Shown here in pieces: positions 1 to 8,844 of a stretch of DNA of 64,000 nt (its first letter is position 1; each line of letters opens with the position of its first letter). Origin of the DNA: Pseudomonas hygromyciniae (GTDB taxonomy: Bacteria > Pseudomonadota > Gammaproteobacteria > Pseudomonadales > Pseudomonadaceae). Location of the stretch: NCBI RefSeq assembly GCF_016925675.1, contig NZ_CP070506.1, positions 3,470,501-3,534,500 on the forward strand, in the 5' to 3' direction. The translations under genes and the position numbers were made by a program. The notes below the pieces were generated by a model. It did not search any database. It was not told where the DNA came from and saw only the letters and a list, made by a program, of their open reading frames with translations.

Positions 1-119
1 GTTTCCCATTCCATCACTCCCTGATGCCGATTAGCCACATTGCGCGCAAAGGTATCACGCCCCCTCTCGCACTGGCGATCAGCACAATGCAAGCGGCCCC
101 GACGCCGCAATCCTATTGA

Positions 120-1025
120 CTGCCGCGAGACTGGACCGACCGGCGGCTACCCTTTGCGCCAGATGATGCCGCACTATATCGGGCATGCCTCTACGCCCGA
201 CTCTCCCCCGCCCCACCCTTCGAGTACCCTGCCCACCTTCGCGCCCAGGCCGAGGCGGCACCGCGCGCACCTGGCGTGTATTTCTTCTACGCGCAAGGCG
301 AGTCGATGCCGTTGTACATTGGTAAAAGTGTCGATCTTCGCAGCCGCCTGCTGGCGCACCTGCGCAACCCAGAAGAAGCGCGCATGTTGCGCCAGGCACA
401 GCGGATCGAGTACCAGCAGACCGCAGGGGAAATCGGTGCATTGTTGCTGGAGTCGCGCCTGATCAAAGAGATGCAGCCCCTGAAGAACAAACGCCTGCGC
501 AGGCAGCGGCGCCTGTGCTCGCTGCGCCTGCACAACGGCAAACTCGAGATCATCGACACCACCGCGCTGGCTGAGGGGCCACAGTTGTACGGGCTGTTTC
601 GCAGCCGACGCATGGCAATCGAAGCGTTGATGCTGCTCGCCGACGAGCACCGTCTCTGCCATGGCCTGCTGGGTATAGAACCACCCAGCGCAAAGGGCTG
701 TTTCCGCGCGCAGATCCGTAAATGCGCCGGAGCATGCCGGGGCGATGAAACCCATGCAGCCCACACCGAGCGTTTGCTGCTGGCGTTGGCGCACTGGGCC
801 GTCCATCGCTGGCCTTACCCCGCCGCCATTGCGCTGCATGAACGCCATGGCCAGATGGAGCAATACCACGTCGTGGACAACTGGCGGTACATCGGGACTT
901 ACACCTCGGAGACCGAAGCCCGGTTGGCGCCGGCCCTGCCACCGCAGGCGTTCGATGCTGACAGCTACAAAATTCTTGTACGGCCCGTGCTATTCGAGAG
1001 CGCCCGTGTGGTGCTGCTTTCGTAG
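120..1025 (+). CDS. GIY-YIG nuclease, Cho/UvrC N-domain-like
   Basis: Resembles Cho, the UvrC-like endonuclease that makes a 3' incision in nucleotide excision repair. The GIY motif appears as PGVYFFY and the YIG motif as PLYIGKS about 16 residues later, followed by the R..R...H of the fold; the C-terminal part carries Cys residues as in Cho. The start is uncertain. Coding with the right character runs upstream of the GTG at 276, which would cut the GIY motif itself. Between an in-frame TGA at 117-119 and that GTG there is no ATG or TTG, only CTG at 120. An ATG at 87 lies in the same frame but is cut off by the TGA after ten codons. The gene may be damaged at its 5' end or use a non-standard start. 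No LexA box is visible upstream. Confidence 0.75.
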   Translation: MPRDWTDRRLPFAPDDAALYRACLYARLSPAPPFEYPAHLRAQAEAAPRAPGVYFFYAQGESMPLYIGKSVDLRSRLLAHLRNPEEARMLRQAQRIEYQQTAGEIGALLLESRLIKEMQPLKNKRLRRQRRLCSLRLHNGKLEIIDTTALAEGPQLYGLFRSRRMAIEALMLLADEHRLCHGLLGIEPPSAKGCFRAQIRKCAGACRGDETHAAHTERLLLALAHWAVHRWPYPAAIALHERHGQMEQYHVVDNWRYIGTYTSETEARLAPALPPQAFDADSYKILVRPVLFESARVVLLS

Positions 1026-1118
1026 GTCGCGCCTAGCAGAACCCGCACGCCAGGAACCTTTTGTACAATCGGGAATCAGTGCTGCATGTTTTCATACCCA
1101 TGACTCAGCGAATTCCCG

Positions 1119-1268
1119 ATGACTTTAAGAAGATCCCTGCTCTATATCGCGCTGCTGACCATCGGCTTTTCTGCCGGGTACGCCGCAAAACCCAATGATG
1201 TGCTTCAAGTAACCGCAGGCCAACTCATCGAATGTGGCCAGGTGACCATTCCTACCCTGGGCATGTAA
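1119..1268 (+). CDS. small exported protein, 49 aa
   Basis: ATG at 1119, 49 codons, TAA at 1266. The N-terminus has two Arg then a hydrophobic run (LLYIALLTIGFSAGYA) that reads as a signal peptide with possible cleavage after AGYAA, leaving about 25 mature residues with one Cys. No family recognised. It is either a genuine short periplasmic protein or the 5' remnant of a longer secreted protein. It faces the next two genes, which are on the other strand. Confidence 0.4.
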   Translation: MTLRRSLLYIALLTIGFSAGYAAKPNDVLQVTAGQLIECGQVTIPTLGM

Positions 1269-1297
1269 GCCCGGGGCCCCAGCGCCATCGGCAGCAC

Positions 1298-1669
1298 TTA
1301 CTGCGGTTTGACTTCAGGAACCCACAAGGTGCATGCGGTTGCAGCTTGGGCGACGAGCCAATCATGACCGCGGTTGCCGAAGGGACGTGGCATCGTGTGG
1401 GAGATCCGTAGCGCCATGTTGTAGGCGCCCGTCATTTCGTTCTCAGTCGGGTTTGTCTCTTCCAGCTTTGTATTGTTCTTGAGCCCATTAATCGCCCCAT
1501 GTAGAGCGATTGCCTGTTTGTAGGTGTCCTCGCTTTCTTCAAGGATAGACACCGCGATAAACGCGGCAGTCGAGCAGCGGTCCATCTTTTCCCACTGTTT
1601 CAGTTGCGCGTCATCCCCGACCGCAGTTGCGCACGCCAGCAAAACCATACATCCCAGTAAATAACGCAT
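1298..1669 (-). CDS. putative periplasmic protein, 123 aa
   Basis: Starts MRYLLGCMVLLACATAVG, a short signal peptide; the mature part is charged and mostly helical with two Cys. Family not recognised. It lies tail-to-tail with the small exported protein on its left and is separated by about 130 bases from the lipoprotein gene on its right, which has the same orientation. Confidence 0.55.
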   Translation of the reverse strand: MRYLLGCMVLLACATAVGDDAQLKQWEKMDRCSTAAFIAVSILEESEDTYKQAIALHGAINGLKNNTKLEETNPTENEMTGAYNMALRISHTMPRPFGNRGHDWLVAQAATACTLWVPEVKPQ

Positions 1670-1802
1670 TGATAGCTTCCCAGCGAATAGTCGGCAGCTT
1701 TAATAACCCATTGCAATCCACATTGCCACAACGCTACTCGCTGCATCGGTCATTCATGCTCGTTGGCGGGATGAGGTCCAGGCGCAGCAGCCCTGAATAT
1801 CC

Positions 1803-2123
1803 CTAGCCGGCCTTCAAACTGCGATGGTTAGTCAACACTCCTTTGTCGTCAAACAAGAAAATCATCTGCCCCCCACCATTATCCTGACAAATAACGCCTT
1901 GCGTTTCTCCGTCGACGATCCCTTGGCAAGCCATGTTCCAGACATAAGGGCGAATTTGGCATTTCAGCGTCTTGCCATCTTCAATCACCAGATGATTGGT
2001 GGCCGAAATGCTCCCTGGGGCGGGCTTTGGACAGGCCCCATCCCCCCAATTGACAACCTGATGATTGGGTTGCGAAATACAACCAGCCAGTAGAAGCATG
2101 GGCAGCAGGCATCGGTAATTCAT
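1803..2123 (-). CDS. putative lipoprotein
   Basis: Start placed at the ATG at 2123, which has AGGAG about 8 bases upstream, rather than at an ATG seven codons earlier with no ribosome site. The product is about 106 residues and begins MNYRCLLPMLLLAGC, a lipobox (LAGC) giving lipid attachment at Cys15. The mature part has further Cys residues (possible disulfides) and a C-terminal stretch rich in Gly/Asp. No known family recognised; likely an envelope lipoprotein. Confidence 0.6.
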   Translation of the reverse strand: MNYRCLLPMLLLAGCISQPNHQVVNWGDGACPKPAPGSISATNHLVIEDGKTLKCQIRPYVWNMACQGIVDGETQGVICQDNGGGQMIFLFDDKGVLTNHRSLKAG

Positions 2124-2497
2124 GATCACTCTCCTGAGTTCCAATATGGTTAAGCGCGCCCTAACTTTGGCTCCGATGGGGAAATGGGCGCTTATTAATT
2201 ATCGCGACCAATAGACTCTTAAAGGAGGCACTAAACACAGAACCCTCTTTCACTACAAAAATAAAGTCAAAAAGTTAGCACTTATCCCTTCACGAGAGAA
2301 CTAGCACAGATGGGCTAGTGGCTCATTGCCTATTATAAAACACCCTGGTTATTTTTTTAGATGCCGCTCCCGCGCCTATTGCCTAGAGGGTACCCTTTCG
2401 ACTCAATGTGCTATCTACTCAGTAGTCACCTGGTATCTAATACCCAAAAAACCCATCCTGCATCTGCACAAATCCGCAAGACAAGGACGTAAACACA
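2124..2497. other. intergenic gap, nothing recognised
   Basis: About 370 bases between divergent genes. AT-richer than the flanks, so probably holds the promoters of the lipoprotein gene (left) and the histidine phosphatase (right). No hairpin terminator or coding stretch was found. Confidence 0.4.
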
Positions 2498-3061
2498 GTG
2501 AACAGGGAGATCATCCTGATGCGCCATGGCCAGCCGAAACTGACAATGAGCGGCAAGGTTTCATTAGCCGAAATGAAACACTGGATCGAGCATTACAACT
2601 TATCCGAAATCATCAACCAGCCCGCGCCGCAGGCTAGCGTGCAACTGGCGGCGAGCGCTCAGGTGATCGTATCGAGTAGTGCCCCGCGAGCGCTGACATC
2701 CGTAAGGGCGCTGTGCCTTCAGCCTAGTGTGGTAGACGCTGTATTCTGTGAAGCACAACTGCCCCATGGCCGCTGGAGACTACCGCGGCTCTCTCCCTTT
2801 ACCTGGGCATTTATCCTTCGTATCTCATGGCTGTGTGGTTTTTCAGGAACGGTCGAATCAGCCCGCCAGGCCAGGCTACGGGCCAGCAAGGCCGCGCAAC
2901 AGCTTCAAGATCTTTCCAGCACCGGGCCGGTCTTGTTGCTCGGCCATGGCTTCATGAATCGAATGATTGGTAAGCAGCTAGAGGCTAGCGGCTGGACTCG
3001 CCAGATGCGTAACGCAAACCGCTACTGGAGCGCAGTGATCTATCAGATGCATCAGAAGTAA
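2498..3061 (+). CDS. histidine phosphatase family protein
   Basis: Phosphoglycerate-mutase-like phosphatase of 187 aa. The catalytic RHG motif is at residues 9-11 (LMRHGQPKL), the second catalytic His is in LGHGFMNR near residue 150, and Arg residues in SSAPRALTSVRAL fit the phosphate pocket. Start is GTG with AAGGA 11 bases upstream. No signal peptide, so probably cytoplasmic. Substrate cannot be told from sequence. Confidence 0.8.
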   Translation: MNREIILMRHGQPKLTMSGKVSLAEMKHWIEHYNLSEIINQPAPQASVQLAASAQVIVSSSAPRALTSVRALCLQPSVVDAVFCEAQLPHGRWRLPRLSPFTWAFILRISWLCGFSGTVESARQARLRASKAAQQLQDLSSTGPVLLLGHGFMNRMIGKQLEASGWTRQMRNANRYWSAVIYQMHQK

Positions 3062-3373
3062 GTTATGCAATACCCATCAAATACCATCATGAAAAGGCCT
3101 GCTACTGCAGCAGTATATAATCCACGCATTGCGTGACTCGTATAAGTTTTCCGCCTAAAACTCTATCTACATTTAAACGCGTTTAAGCCCAATGAATGCG
3201 CGGTACGACTAGGTAAAATTAGACAGCAAAAAACACTACCCCTGCGTTCTGCCGGCCGAGCACAACCGAAAAAAATTAAATCGCCAACTAGCAACAATAA
3301 GAGACACTATATAAATAGAAAAAAACTACGCATTTAATAGACAATCAAAGGTTGGTTGCTCTGGAGGAATCAC
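3062..3373. other. AT-rich intergenic gap
   Basis: Just over 300 bases with no coding character on either strand and strongly AT-rich near 3220-3340. Likely contains the promoter for the small membrane protein that follows; nothing else recognised. Confidence 0.35.
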
Positions 3374-3523
3374 ATGACCACTTTTCAATTTATCTTTGGC
3401 ATGATTTTCTGCCTTGCACTACTCACTATCAGGGCCTACTTGACCATACAAAGCCACGGAAAGTATGATAGAAATCGCCCGAAAAAACAAGTAAACCCTA
3501 CAAATAAAACCTATATATCATAA
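3374..3523 (+). CDS. small membrane protein, 49 aa
   Basis: ATG at 3374 with GGAGG 7-8 bases upstream; 49 codons to TAA at 3521. One hydrophobic segment (FIFGMIFCLALLTI) followed by a basic tail (RNRPKKQ), so a single-pass inner-membrane micropeptide with cytoplasmic C-terminus is likely. The strong ribosome site and the terminator just downstream support it as a real transcription unit. Function unknown. Confidence 0.55.
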   Translation: MTTFQFIFGMIFCLALLTIRAYLTIQSHGKYDRNRPKKQVNPTNKTYIS

Positions 3524-3534
3524 GTATAATCTGG

Positions 3535-3568
3535 AGCCCCGAATCATAGGCCAATTCGGGGCTTTTTT
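3535..3568 (+). terminator. Rho-independent terminator
   Basis: Ten-base perfect inverted repeat AGCCCCGAAT/ATTCGGGGCT followed by six T, 11 bases after the small membrane protein's stop codon. Confidence 0.85.
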
Positions 3569-3607
3569 GGCCCGTACCAATTTTCACGACCGCAACGGTT
3601 GAGAGCC

Positions 3608-3815
3608 CTGACATACGCCTGGCACGCCCGCAACGCGATCAATTCTCTATCGCCGGCATTGGTGATGGGCACTCTATTTCCAGTTTCACCAGACGAGCTC
3701 ATTCCCGAAGACCATTTGGTTCGGGTGATCGAGGCCTATATTTCCCTGCTGGACCTTGAGCATCGACCGGAACGAAGAGCTCATCAAGCTAGCCTTAGCC
3801 GTGCTCAATAAGCCT
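3608..3815 (+). pseudogene. fused relic: spanin tail, IS1182 transposase start, small phage ORF end
   Basis: Three unrelated fragments lie end to end. Bases 3611-3669 match, with roughly one mismatch in six, the 3' end of the spanin gene at 23529-23587. Bases 3670-3763 encode TLFPVSPDELIPEDHLVRV, the N-terminal signature of IS1182-type transposases, cut off after about 30 residues. Bases 3764-3815 match the last codons of the small ORF ending at 22588 (DRNEE.IKL.LAVLN). A continuous reading frame crosses parts of this but is not expected to be a functional gene. It looks like scar tissue of repeated phage and IS rearrangement. Confidence 0.7.
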
Positions 3816-4235
3816 GATTGAGCGCCCTGATATCTGTAGTTCGTTGCTCAAATCTCGCAACCCGCAAACTTAGATATAACTTAAAATACCTATAGGCCAA
3901 TCCATTCGCGTGCCACTTTAAAAAAAATAGAAAAAAAGCGGCCAAATGAATGTTTTTTTTGAAAACCTTAAGTTTTAAGTATTTTTTGCGCACCAATTTT
4001 GATATCTAGTCAAAAAGCCGAAAAGAAATATTTCAAACCCCGTAAATTCAAGACGAGGCATTCACTCAAACCTAAGTGAGAACTTATACAGGCCTAGCAT
4101 TGGACTGCCAACGTTGTACTCAGCCATAGCCACCAAGCTCGTCCAGAAATTTATTCGGGCATTTACTGCTCACACACTCATGCTTCGCTTGCGTAAGCCG
4201 ATACTTAATTGAAAGCTAATTTTTGGAGTGGTGAA
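3816..4235. other. AT-rich gap upstream of chemoreceptor gene
   Basis: About 420 bases, very AT-rich at 3900-4030 with A and T runs. A 63-codon minus-strand frame exists but looks like chance. Probably contains the promoter of the chemoreceptor gene; its base composition is unlike either neighbour. Confidence 0.4.
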
Positions 4236-5864
4236 ATGAGAAACTTAAGAGTATCTGTGCGCGCAATACTCAGCTTTGCGTTCATTGCTCTATTATTGGT
4301 CACGCTAGGCGGTGTTTCCGTCTGGAAAATGGGGCAGATCCGAGAGACCGCCAAGAGTCTGGAAGAGGACTCATTGGCAAGCATTCTCGTTGCAGAAAAA
4401 ATCAATGTGGCCACGTTACAGCTACGCTTAGAAAACCGGCGGTTGATATATCAGACTGACCCGCAAGACCTGACCAACACACTAAAAACCATCAGAGCTG
4501 CGCGCGACAACTTAAAAAACGAGATCCAAGCCTATGCACACTTTGTCGCCAGCGAGAAAGAGGGTCAATTGTTCAAGGCCGTTTCAGATAATGGTGAAGA
4601 TTTTTTTGTAGCGCTTGATCAAGTTAACGCACTCGTCAACCGCAACGCTCTTTCGGAAGCACAAACATTTACGAATGAAAATATTACGCCTATCACTAGG
4701 CGTCTCTCAGAAGCAGCAGATGGGCTTGTCAAAATGAATATAGACGAGGCCGGTAATGCTGGCCGTGTCTCCGAGGATACCTATCAAAGCGGCTTGAAGT
4801 TTGTAGTTTTTATCATCTTGACAGCGGCACTGGCGACTATTGTGTTGGCTGTGCTATTCACCAAAAGCATTATCACCCCATTGCGCGAAATGTTGCTGAT
4901 TAATGAGACCATCGCCAAGGGTGATCTCCGCAGCACTATCAAGGTGACGGGCAATGACGAATTTTCAGACCTATTGCGCTCAACACAGATCATGCAGAGT
5001 AATCTGCGCGATACGATCAAGCTCATTGGCGACTCATCAACTCAACTGGCATCAGCTTCTGAAGAGATGAGCGCCGCTACTGAAGAGTCCAGCCGAGGTT
5101 TGCTGCGTCAGAACAACGAAATCGATCAGGCGGCCACTGCTGTGAACCAAATGACCGCTGCGGTTGATGAGGTCGCTCGTAATGCCGCCTCCGCATCCGA
5201 TGCCGCTAAGTCATCTGACCAATCGACACGCACTGGCGCCGCCAGGGTGACAAGCACCGTCCACGCCATCGAAAGCCTTAGCGAGACGATACAGAACACC
5301 AGCGCCGACGTAGAGCGCTTGGCGGTCCAGTCCAAGGACATAAGCAAGGTACTGGAAGTTATCCGCACGATTGCAGAGCAGACCAATCTACTGGCCTTGA
5401 ACGCAGCAATTGAAGCTGCGCGAGCCGGAGAGCAAGGACGCGGTTTTGCGGTAGTTGCCGACGAAGTCAGGGCTCTCGCACATCGAACTCAGACATCCAC
5501 CCAAGAAATTGAGCAGATGATCGGCGGCATTCTCAAGGGTACAGCACAGGCGACGAAAGCTATGAGTGAAAGCTGCGGACAGGCGGAAGGAACCCTGACG
5601 ATTGCTCACGAAGCCGGCGCGGCGCTGACCCTGATATCGAAAGCTATAAACGAAATAAACGAAATGAACGAAATGAACATGATGATAGCGACTGCCTCCG
5701 AGCAGCAGGCCCAAGTAGCCCGTTCGGTGGACGGAAACCTAATGAGTATTCGCGACCTTTCTATCCAGAGCGCAACGGGGGCCCGCCAAACTGCGGCTGC
5801 GAGTTCTGAGCTTTTACGCCTATCTGTTGACATGAGCACACTGGTGGCAAGATTTTCGCTTTAA
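4236..5864 (+). CDS. methyl-accepting chemotaxis protein
   Basis: Transmembrane chemoreceptor of 542 aa. Start at ATG 4236, preceded by GGAG with 8-base spacing, in preference to a TTG nine codons earlier. TM1 is at about residues 8-30, then a periplasmic helical segment of about 150 residues fitting a four-helix-bundle sensor, TM2 near 185-206 ([21 protein letters not shown] region), a HAMP domain, and a long cytoplasmic signalling hairpin with the conserved tip around [19 protein letters not shown]. It signals to CheA through CheW. The ligand is unknown. Near the end a triplet of near-repeats ([12 protein letters not shown]) slightly lengthens the adaptation region. It sits alone between two patches of phage debris, suggesting it arrived as cargo. 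Confidence 0.9.
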   Translation: MRNLRVSVRAILSFAFIALLLVTLGGVSVWKMGQIRETAKSLEEDSLASILVAEKINVATLQLRLENRRLIYQTDPQDLTNTLKTIRAARDNLKNEIQAYAHFVASEKEGQLFKAVSDNGEDFFVALDQVNALVNRNALSEAQTFTNENITPITRRLSEAADGLVKMNIDEAGNAGRVSEDTYQSGLKFVVFIILTAALATIVLAVLFTKSIITPLREMLLINETIAKGDLRSTIKVTGNDEFSDLLRSTQIMQSNLRDTIKLIGDSSTQLASASEEMSAATEESSRGLLRQNNEIDQAATAVNQMTAAVDEVARNAASASDAAKSSDQSTRTGAARVTSTVHAIESLSETIQNTSADVERLAVQSKDISKVLEVIRTIAEQTNLLALNAAIEAARAGEQGRGFAVVADEVRALAHRTQTSTQEIEQMIGGILKGTAQATKAMSESCGQAEGTLTIAHEAGAALTLISKAINEINEMNEMNMMIATASEQQAQVARSVDGNLMSIRDLSIQSATGARQTAAASSELLRLSVDMSTLVARFSL

Positions 5865-5889
5865 GGAAAGTAACGCAGAGATCCATTTA

Positions 5890-6346
5890 AAGAAGAGAGC
5901 CGGCGGTGGAGTGACTTGGATGCCCTGTGCCGCTTGAAATGCACAAGCAACACACGCAGCTCCTGGAGAGTGAGATTCAGGAACTGCAGCTGCAGCTTCA
6001 CAAAGCCCGAGAGGACATCTACGGCCTGGTGAGAATGCACGCTGAGTTGTCTATCGAACGCGACAAGCTTCGGACAGGGCTCAAGGCCTCCGATAACGCT
6101 CTTGCTAGTTGCAAAACTGACCTGAGCTTTGTCATGCGCACTGATGACGTTGAAGGCGACTACCTACTGGTACCACAAGGGCCGACACTCCCTGCAAAGA
6201 TCAGTGGGTTTCAGTTCCGAGATATTCGACCCAAGGCGGCGTCGGAAATCGTGGATATCGGCCACGCGAGCCTGCTGCTGGGGCATAGCAATCAGCAGAT
6301 CACAAAGCGCGTTTACAGAAGTCTCGGCGCCACTGCGGTGCCGTAA
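5890..6346 (+). pseudogene. chimeric relic: coiled-coil phage ORF fused to integrase C-terminus
   Basis: The first part (about 5890-6140) is a close copy of the gene at 22685-23032, but the Trp codon of its EWLGCP start region has become TGA, so translation could only begin later (GTG 5927). After TDLSFV the frame jumps to a few residues matching the integrase relic at 21.6 kb (EGDYLLV.QG), then, after an internal deletion, to the tyrosine-recombinase C-terminus (FRDIRPKAASEI.DI, LLGHS, ITKRVYR). The last includes the HxxR-adjacent and catalytic Tyr regions. The product of about 139 residues cannot recombine DNA. Confidence 0.75.
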
Positions 6347-6430
6347 AAATAGAAAAGTTCTGGAACGATTCCATAATAGTTATGGAACTCCGAGCAAGTA
6401 CAAGCCCGCCGCAGCCAAACCCCAGAAACA

Positions 6431-6458
6431 CTAAAGCCCCGCAATCGCGGGGCTTTAG
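6431..6458. terminator. hairpin terminator after integrase relic
   Basis: Twelve-base perfect inverted repeat CTAAAGCCCCGC/GCGGGGCTTTAG. A similar hairpin lies in the same place in the second copy of this segment at 22.08 kb. Confidence 0.7.
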
Positions 6459-6467
6459 TGTGAATCT

Positions 6468-6529
6468 TGGCGGGAAACCGGGGATTCGAACCCTGAGAAC
6501 GCTATTAACGTTCACCGGCTTTCAAGACT
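6468..6529 (-). repeat. tRNA-Ser(UGA) 3' fragment, att-like site (copy 1)
   Basis: Read on the minus strand, this is the 3' part of a class II tRNA: anticodon loop CUUGAAA (anticodon UGA), long variable arm GAACGUUAAUAGCGUUC, T-arm GGGUUCGAAUCCC and GCCA end. The acceptor 5' strand and D-arm are missing, so it is not a working tRNA. tRNA fragments starting at the anticodon loop are the usual mark of tyrosine-recombinase integration. Copy 2 is at 22114-22175 in the same orientation. Confidence 0.7.
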
Positions 6530-6690
6530 GGCGATTTTTTCTTTAAATACAGCAAGTTAACCTTTTTACCATTTCTGCATCACTCCTTATATCGACGCGC
6601 TGAAAGCCCCATAACTCAAGGGGTGCACATCAGGTTGCAGAAATGATTACTCCCCGCCCCGGCGGCCTGCCGACCGCACACAAGCTACCA
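6470..6690. repeat. direct repeat flanking TPS island, left copy
   Basis: From the tRNA fragment onward, about 220 bases match 22116-22330 closely. Shared blocks include AAATACAGCAAGTTAACCTT, CGACGCGCTGAAAG.CCCATA and CTCAAGGGGTGC.CATCAGG. With the integrase tail before it, the repeated unit exceeds 400 bases. Confidence 0.7.
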
Positions 6691-7027
6691 AATAGCCCAC
6701 GATTCGTGGCGTTTGTCCTATGCCCCCCCAGCCGCATTTGTAAAAGGCAAAGGGGTAAATACGTCTGAAAGGCAGGGTTGATCGGTGAGTCAGCAGAATG
6801 AGGGCAGAAATCGCCTCATGAAACGCCCAAGGAGTTATCGCCTGGCCCTCCCGCACCACCTCTATGCATTTATTTTGTGAATAACGCGGCATTCCCCACG
6901 TTTTACGTAAAAAATCCTGCCACTGATGAACAAACCGTTTAATGATGGCTCAACTGTGCAAAGTCCCTGAGTTCACCCTTTGGCCAAGGGGTATGGATTG
7001 TGCGTATTTCTACGTTAAGGATGTCGA
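6691..7027. other. non-coding region upstream of tpsB
   Basis: About 340 bases. Minus-strand frames exist but have no recognisable content. Likely carries the promoter of the tpsB/tpsA pair; no operator recognised. Confidence 0.35.
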
Positions 7028-8740
7028 GTGCCGAATCAGCCCTCAACCCAACGCTTGTGTTGTATCCAGAGCCTGGGCGTCGCCCTGCTCTGCCTGTGCG
7101 CGCTGCCGGCCGCCGCCGATGGGCGGCAAGCGGGCCAGGAAGCGCTGCGCTTGCAGCAACAACAGCAGCGCGACTTGCAGCAATTACACCTGGAACAACG
7201 CCAACGACAGCTGCAACGCGGTAGTTTCGGTACACAAGCGGCCACGCCGGCCTTGCCAACAGACATCGCCAAAGATGAACGCTGCTGGCCGCTAAGTGGC
7301 ACGCGCCTGGCCGGGGTCACGCTGTTCAGCAAGGCTGAGCTGAACAAACGCATCGAACCCTACGTGGCGCCGTGCATGGGCGTCACCCAGATCAACCGCC
7401 TGCTGGCCGAGATCACCCAGCTGTATGTGCAAGCCGGCTATATCGCCAGCCGCCCGTACCTGATCAGCCCGCCGGCGGCCGGGCAGTCGCTGGATATTCA
7501 CGTCGAAGAGGGCTACCTCGAAGCCATCGAACTGGCCGACCAGAGCCTGCCGGTGTCGTTAGGCGGCGCGTTCCCCGGGATGCTCGGCAAGCCGCTGAAC
7601 CTGCGCGACTTGGAGCAAGGCCTGGACCAGCTCAACCGCCTGCGTTCGGTGGACCTCACCGCCGACATCGCCCCTGGCAGTGAAGCTGGCGCCTCGCGCA
7701 TCATCCTGCGCTCGCGCAGCACGGCGTCACGCTGGGGGCTGGGGCTTGGAGTGGATAACCTCGGCAGTGCCGGCACGGGGCGTGATCGCAATGCCATCAA
7801 CCTGAGCCTGGACAGCCCGCTGGAGCTCAACGATTCGCTCAACCTGAGCTTCAGCGACACGCTCAACCACGGGCCGCGCTACAGCCGCAGCAACAGCCTG
7901 TTTTATTCCATCCCTTACGGGTACTGGACCTACAGCCTGTTCGCCAGCCACAACGAATACCGCACGCCGTTCAAGCTCAGCCGCGCCACGCTTTACAACA
8001 GCGGCCGTACCGACCAGGTCAGTTTGCGCACCGACCGCGTGCTGTGGCGCGACCAGGGCCATCAACTCAGCGCCAACCTGCAACTGGCCTACAAGGACGT
8101 CGACAGCTACCTGCAAAAGGTTCGCTTAGGCATCCAGAGCCCGACGCTGACAGTGGCCGAGGCTGGCCTGAATCTGTTCTGGCTCAACAGCGCAGTGTGG
8201 AACCTCGACGTCAATTACGCCCAAGGCCTGACATGGTTTGGCGCCGACCGTGATGCTGACCAAACGCAAAAAAACCTGCCCCAGGCGCAATTCCATAAGT
8301 ACCGCGCCAACCTCACCCAATGGCGCAACGGCCAATGGCTGGGGCAACCGTGGCAGTGGCAGAGCCAGCTGTCGGCGCAATACAGCCCGGATGCGTTGCC
8401 TGCCATCGAACAACTGCTGGGCACCGACGATTCGGCGGTGCGTGGCTACCGCGACAACATCGCGTCCGGGGCCATCGGCGCGGTATGGCGCAACACCTTG
8501 CGCCTGCCGCTCACCAGCGACCTGCCGGTAAAAATCACCCCGCGCCTGGGCCTGGACAACGGCTGGATCAAGCGCGAACACGGCGCTCAAAGCCAGCGCC
8601 TGAGCGGTGCCAGTGCAGGGCTCAACCTGAGCTGGAAAAACGTGCAACTGGACCTCGATTACCAACGCAACCTCAACACGCCCACAGGGTTTAGCCAGGA
8701 GCGGGAGGTCTGGCTGACGCGCCTTAGCGTGCAGATTTGA
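7028..8740 (+). CDS. TpsB outer-membrane transporter (ShlB/FhaC/HecB family)
   Basis: Transporter of a two-partner (type Vb) secretion system, which moves the partner exoprotein across the outer membrane. 570 aa. GTG start with AAGGA 6-7 bases upstream. Signal peptide near residues 12-31 (LGVALLCLCALPAAA); a Gln-rich helical plug segment at about 43-64; a POTRA domain near 95-165 (SKAELNKRIEPYV.., VQAGYIASRPY); then a long beta-barrel half with alternating hydrophobic strands, ending in a C-terminal strand suitable for Bam recognition (LSVQI). The tpsA gene begins about 100 bases downstream in the same direction, the usual operon order. It could equally be called CdiB-like, but the partner lacks a recognisable toxin end. 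Confidence 0.9.
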   Translation: MPNQPSTQRLCCIQSLGVALLCLCALPAAADGRQAGQEALRLQQQQQRDLQQLHLEQRQRQLQRGSFGTQAATPALPTDIAKDERCWPLSGTRLAGVTLFSKAELNKRIEPYVAPCMGVTQINRLLAEITQLYVQAGYIASRPYLISPPAAGQSLDIHVEEGYLEAIELADQSLPVSLGGAFPGMLGKPLNLRDLEQGLDQLNRLRSVDLTADIAPGSEAGASRIILRSRSTASRWGLGLGVDNLGSAGTGRDRNAINLSLDSPLELNDSLNLSFSDTLNHGPRYSRSNSLFYSIPYGYWTYSLFASHNEYRTPFKLSRATLYNSGRTDQVSLRTDRVLWRDQGHQLSANLQLAYKDVDSYLQKVRLGIQSPTLTVAEAGLNLFWLNSAVWNLDVNYAQGLTWFGADRDADQTQKNLPQAQFHKYRANLTQWRNGQWLGQPWQWQSQLSAQYSPDALPAIEQLLGTDDSAVRGYRDNIASGAIGAVWRNTLRLPLTSDLPVKITPRLGLDNGWIKREHGAQSQRLSGASAGLNLSWKNVQLDLDYQRNLNTPTGFSQEREVWLTRLSVQI

Positions 8741-8844
8741 GCAACACCTGTTTAGCCTGAGTTAACCGCCGTACCTGACCACCACAGCAGCGTTGCAACG
8801 AACAACGCACGTCGCGGATCAGCCAACACAGAGCGAATTTATTT

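Noticed and set aside
3805..3996. 63-codon minus-strand frame in the AT-rich gap
   Set aside because: Composition-driven (Lys/Phe-rich), no ribosome site and no family.
6468..6529. Functional tRNA-Ser gene
   Set aside because: Only the 3' part from the anticodon stem on is present; D-arm and 5' acceptor strand are missing. The same holds for 22114-22175.
6647..6892. 81-codon minus-strand frame after the left direct repeat
   Set aside because: Partly inside the repeated att-like segment, and the frame is not kept in the other copy.
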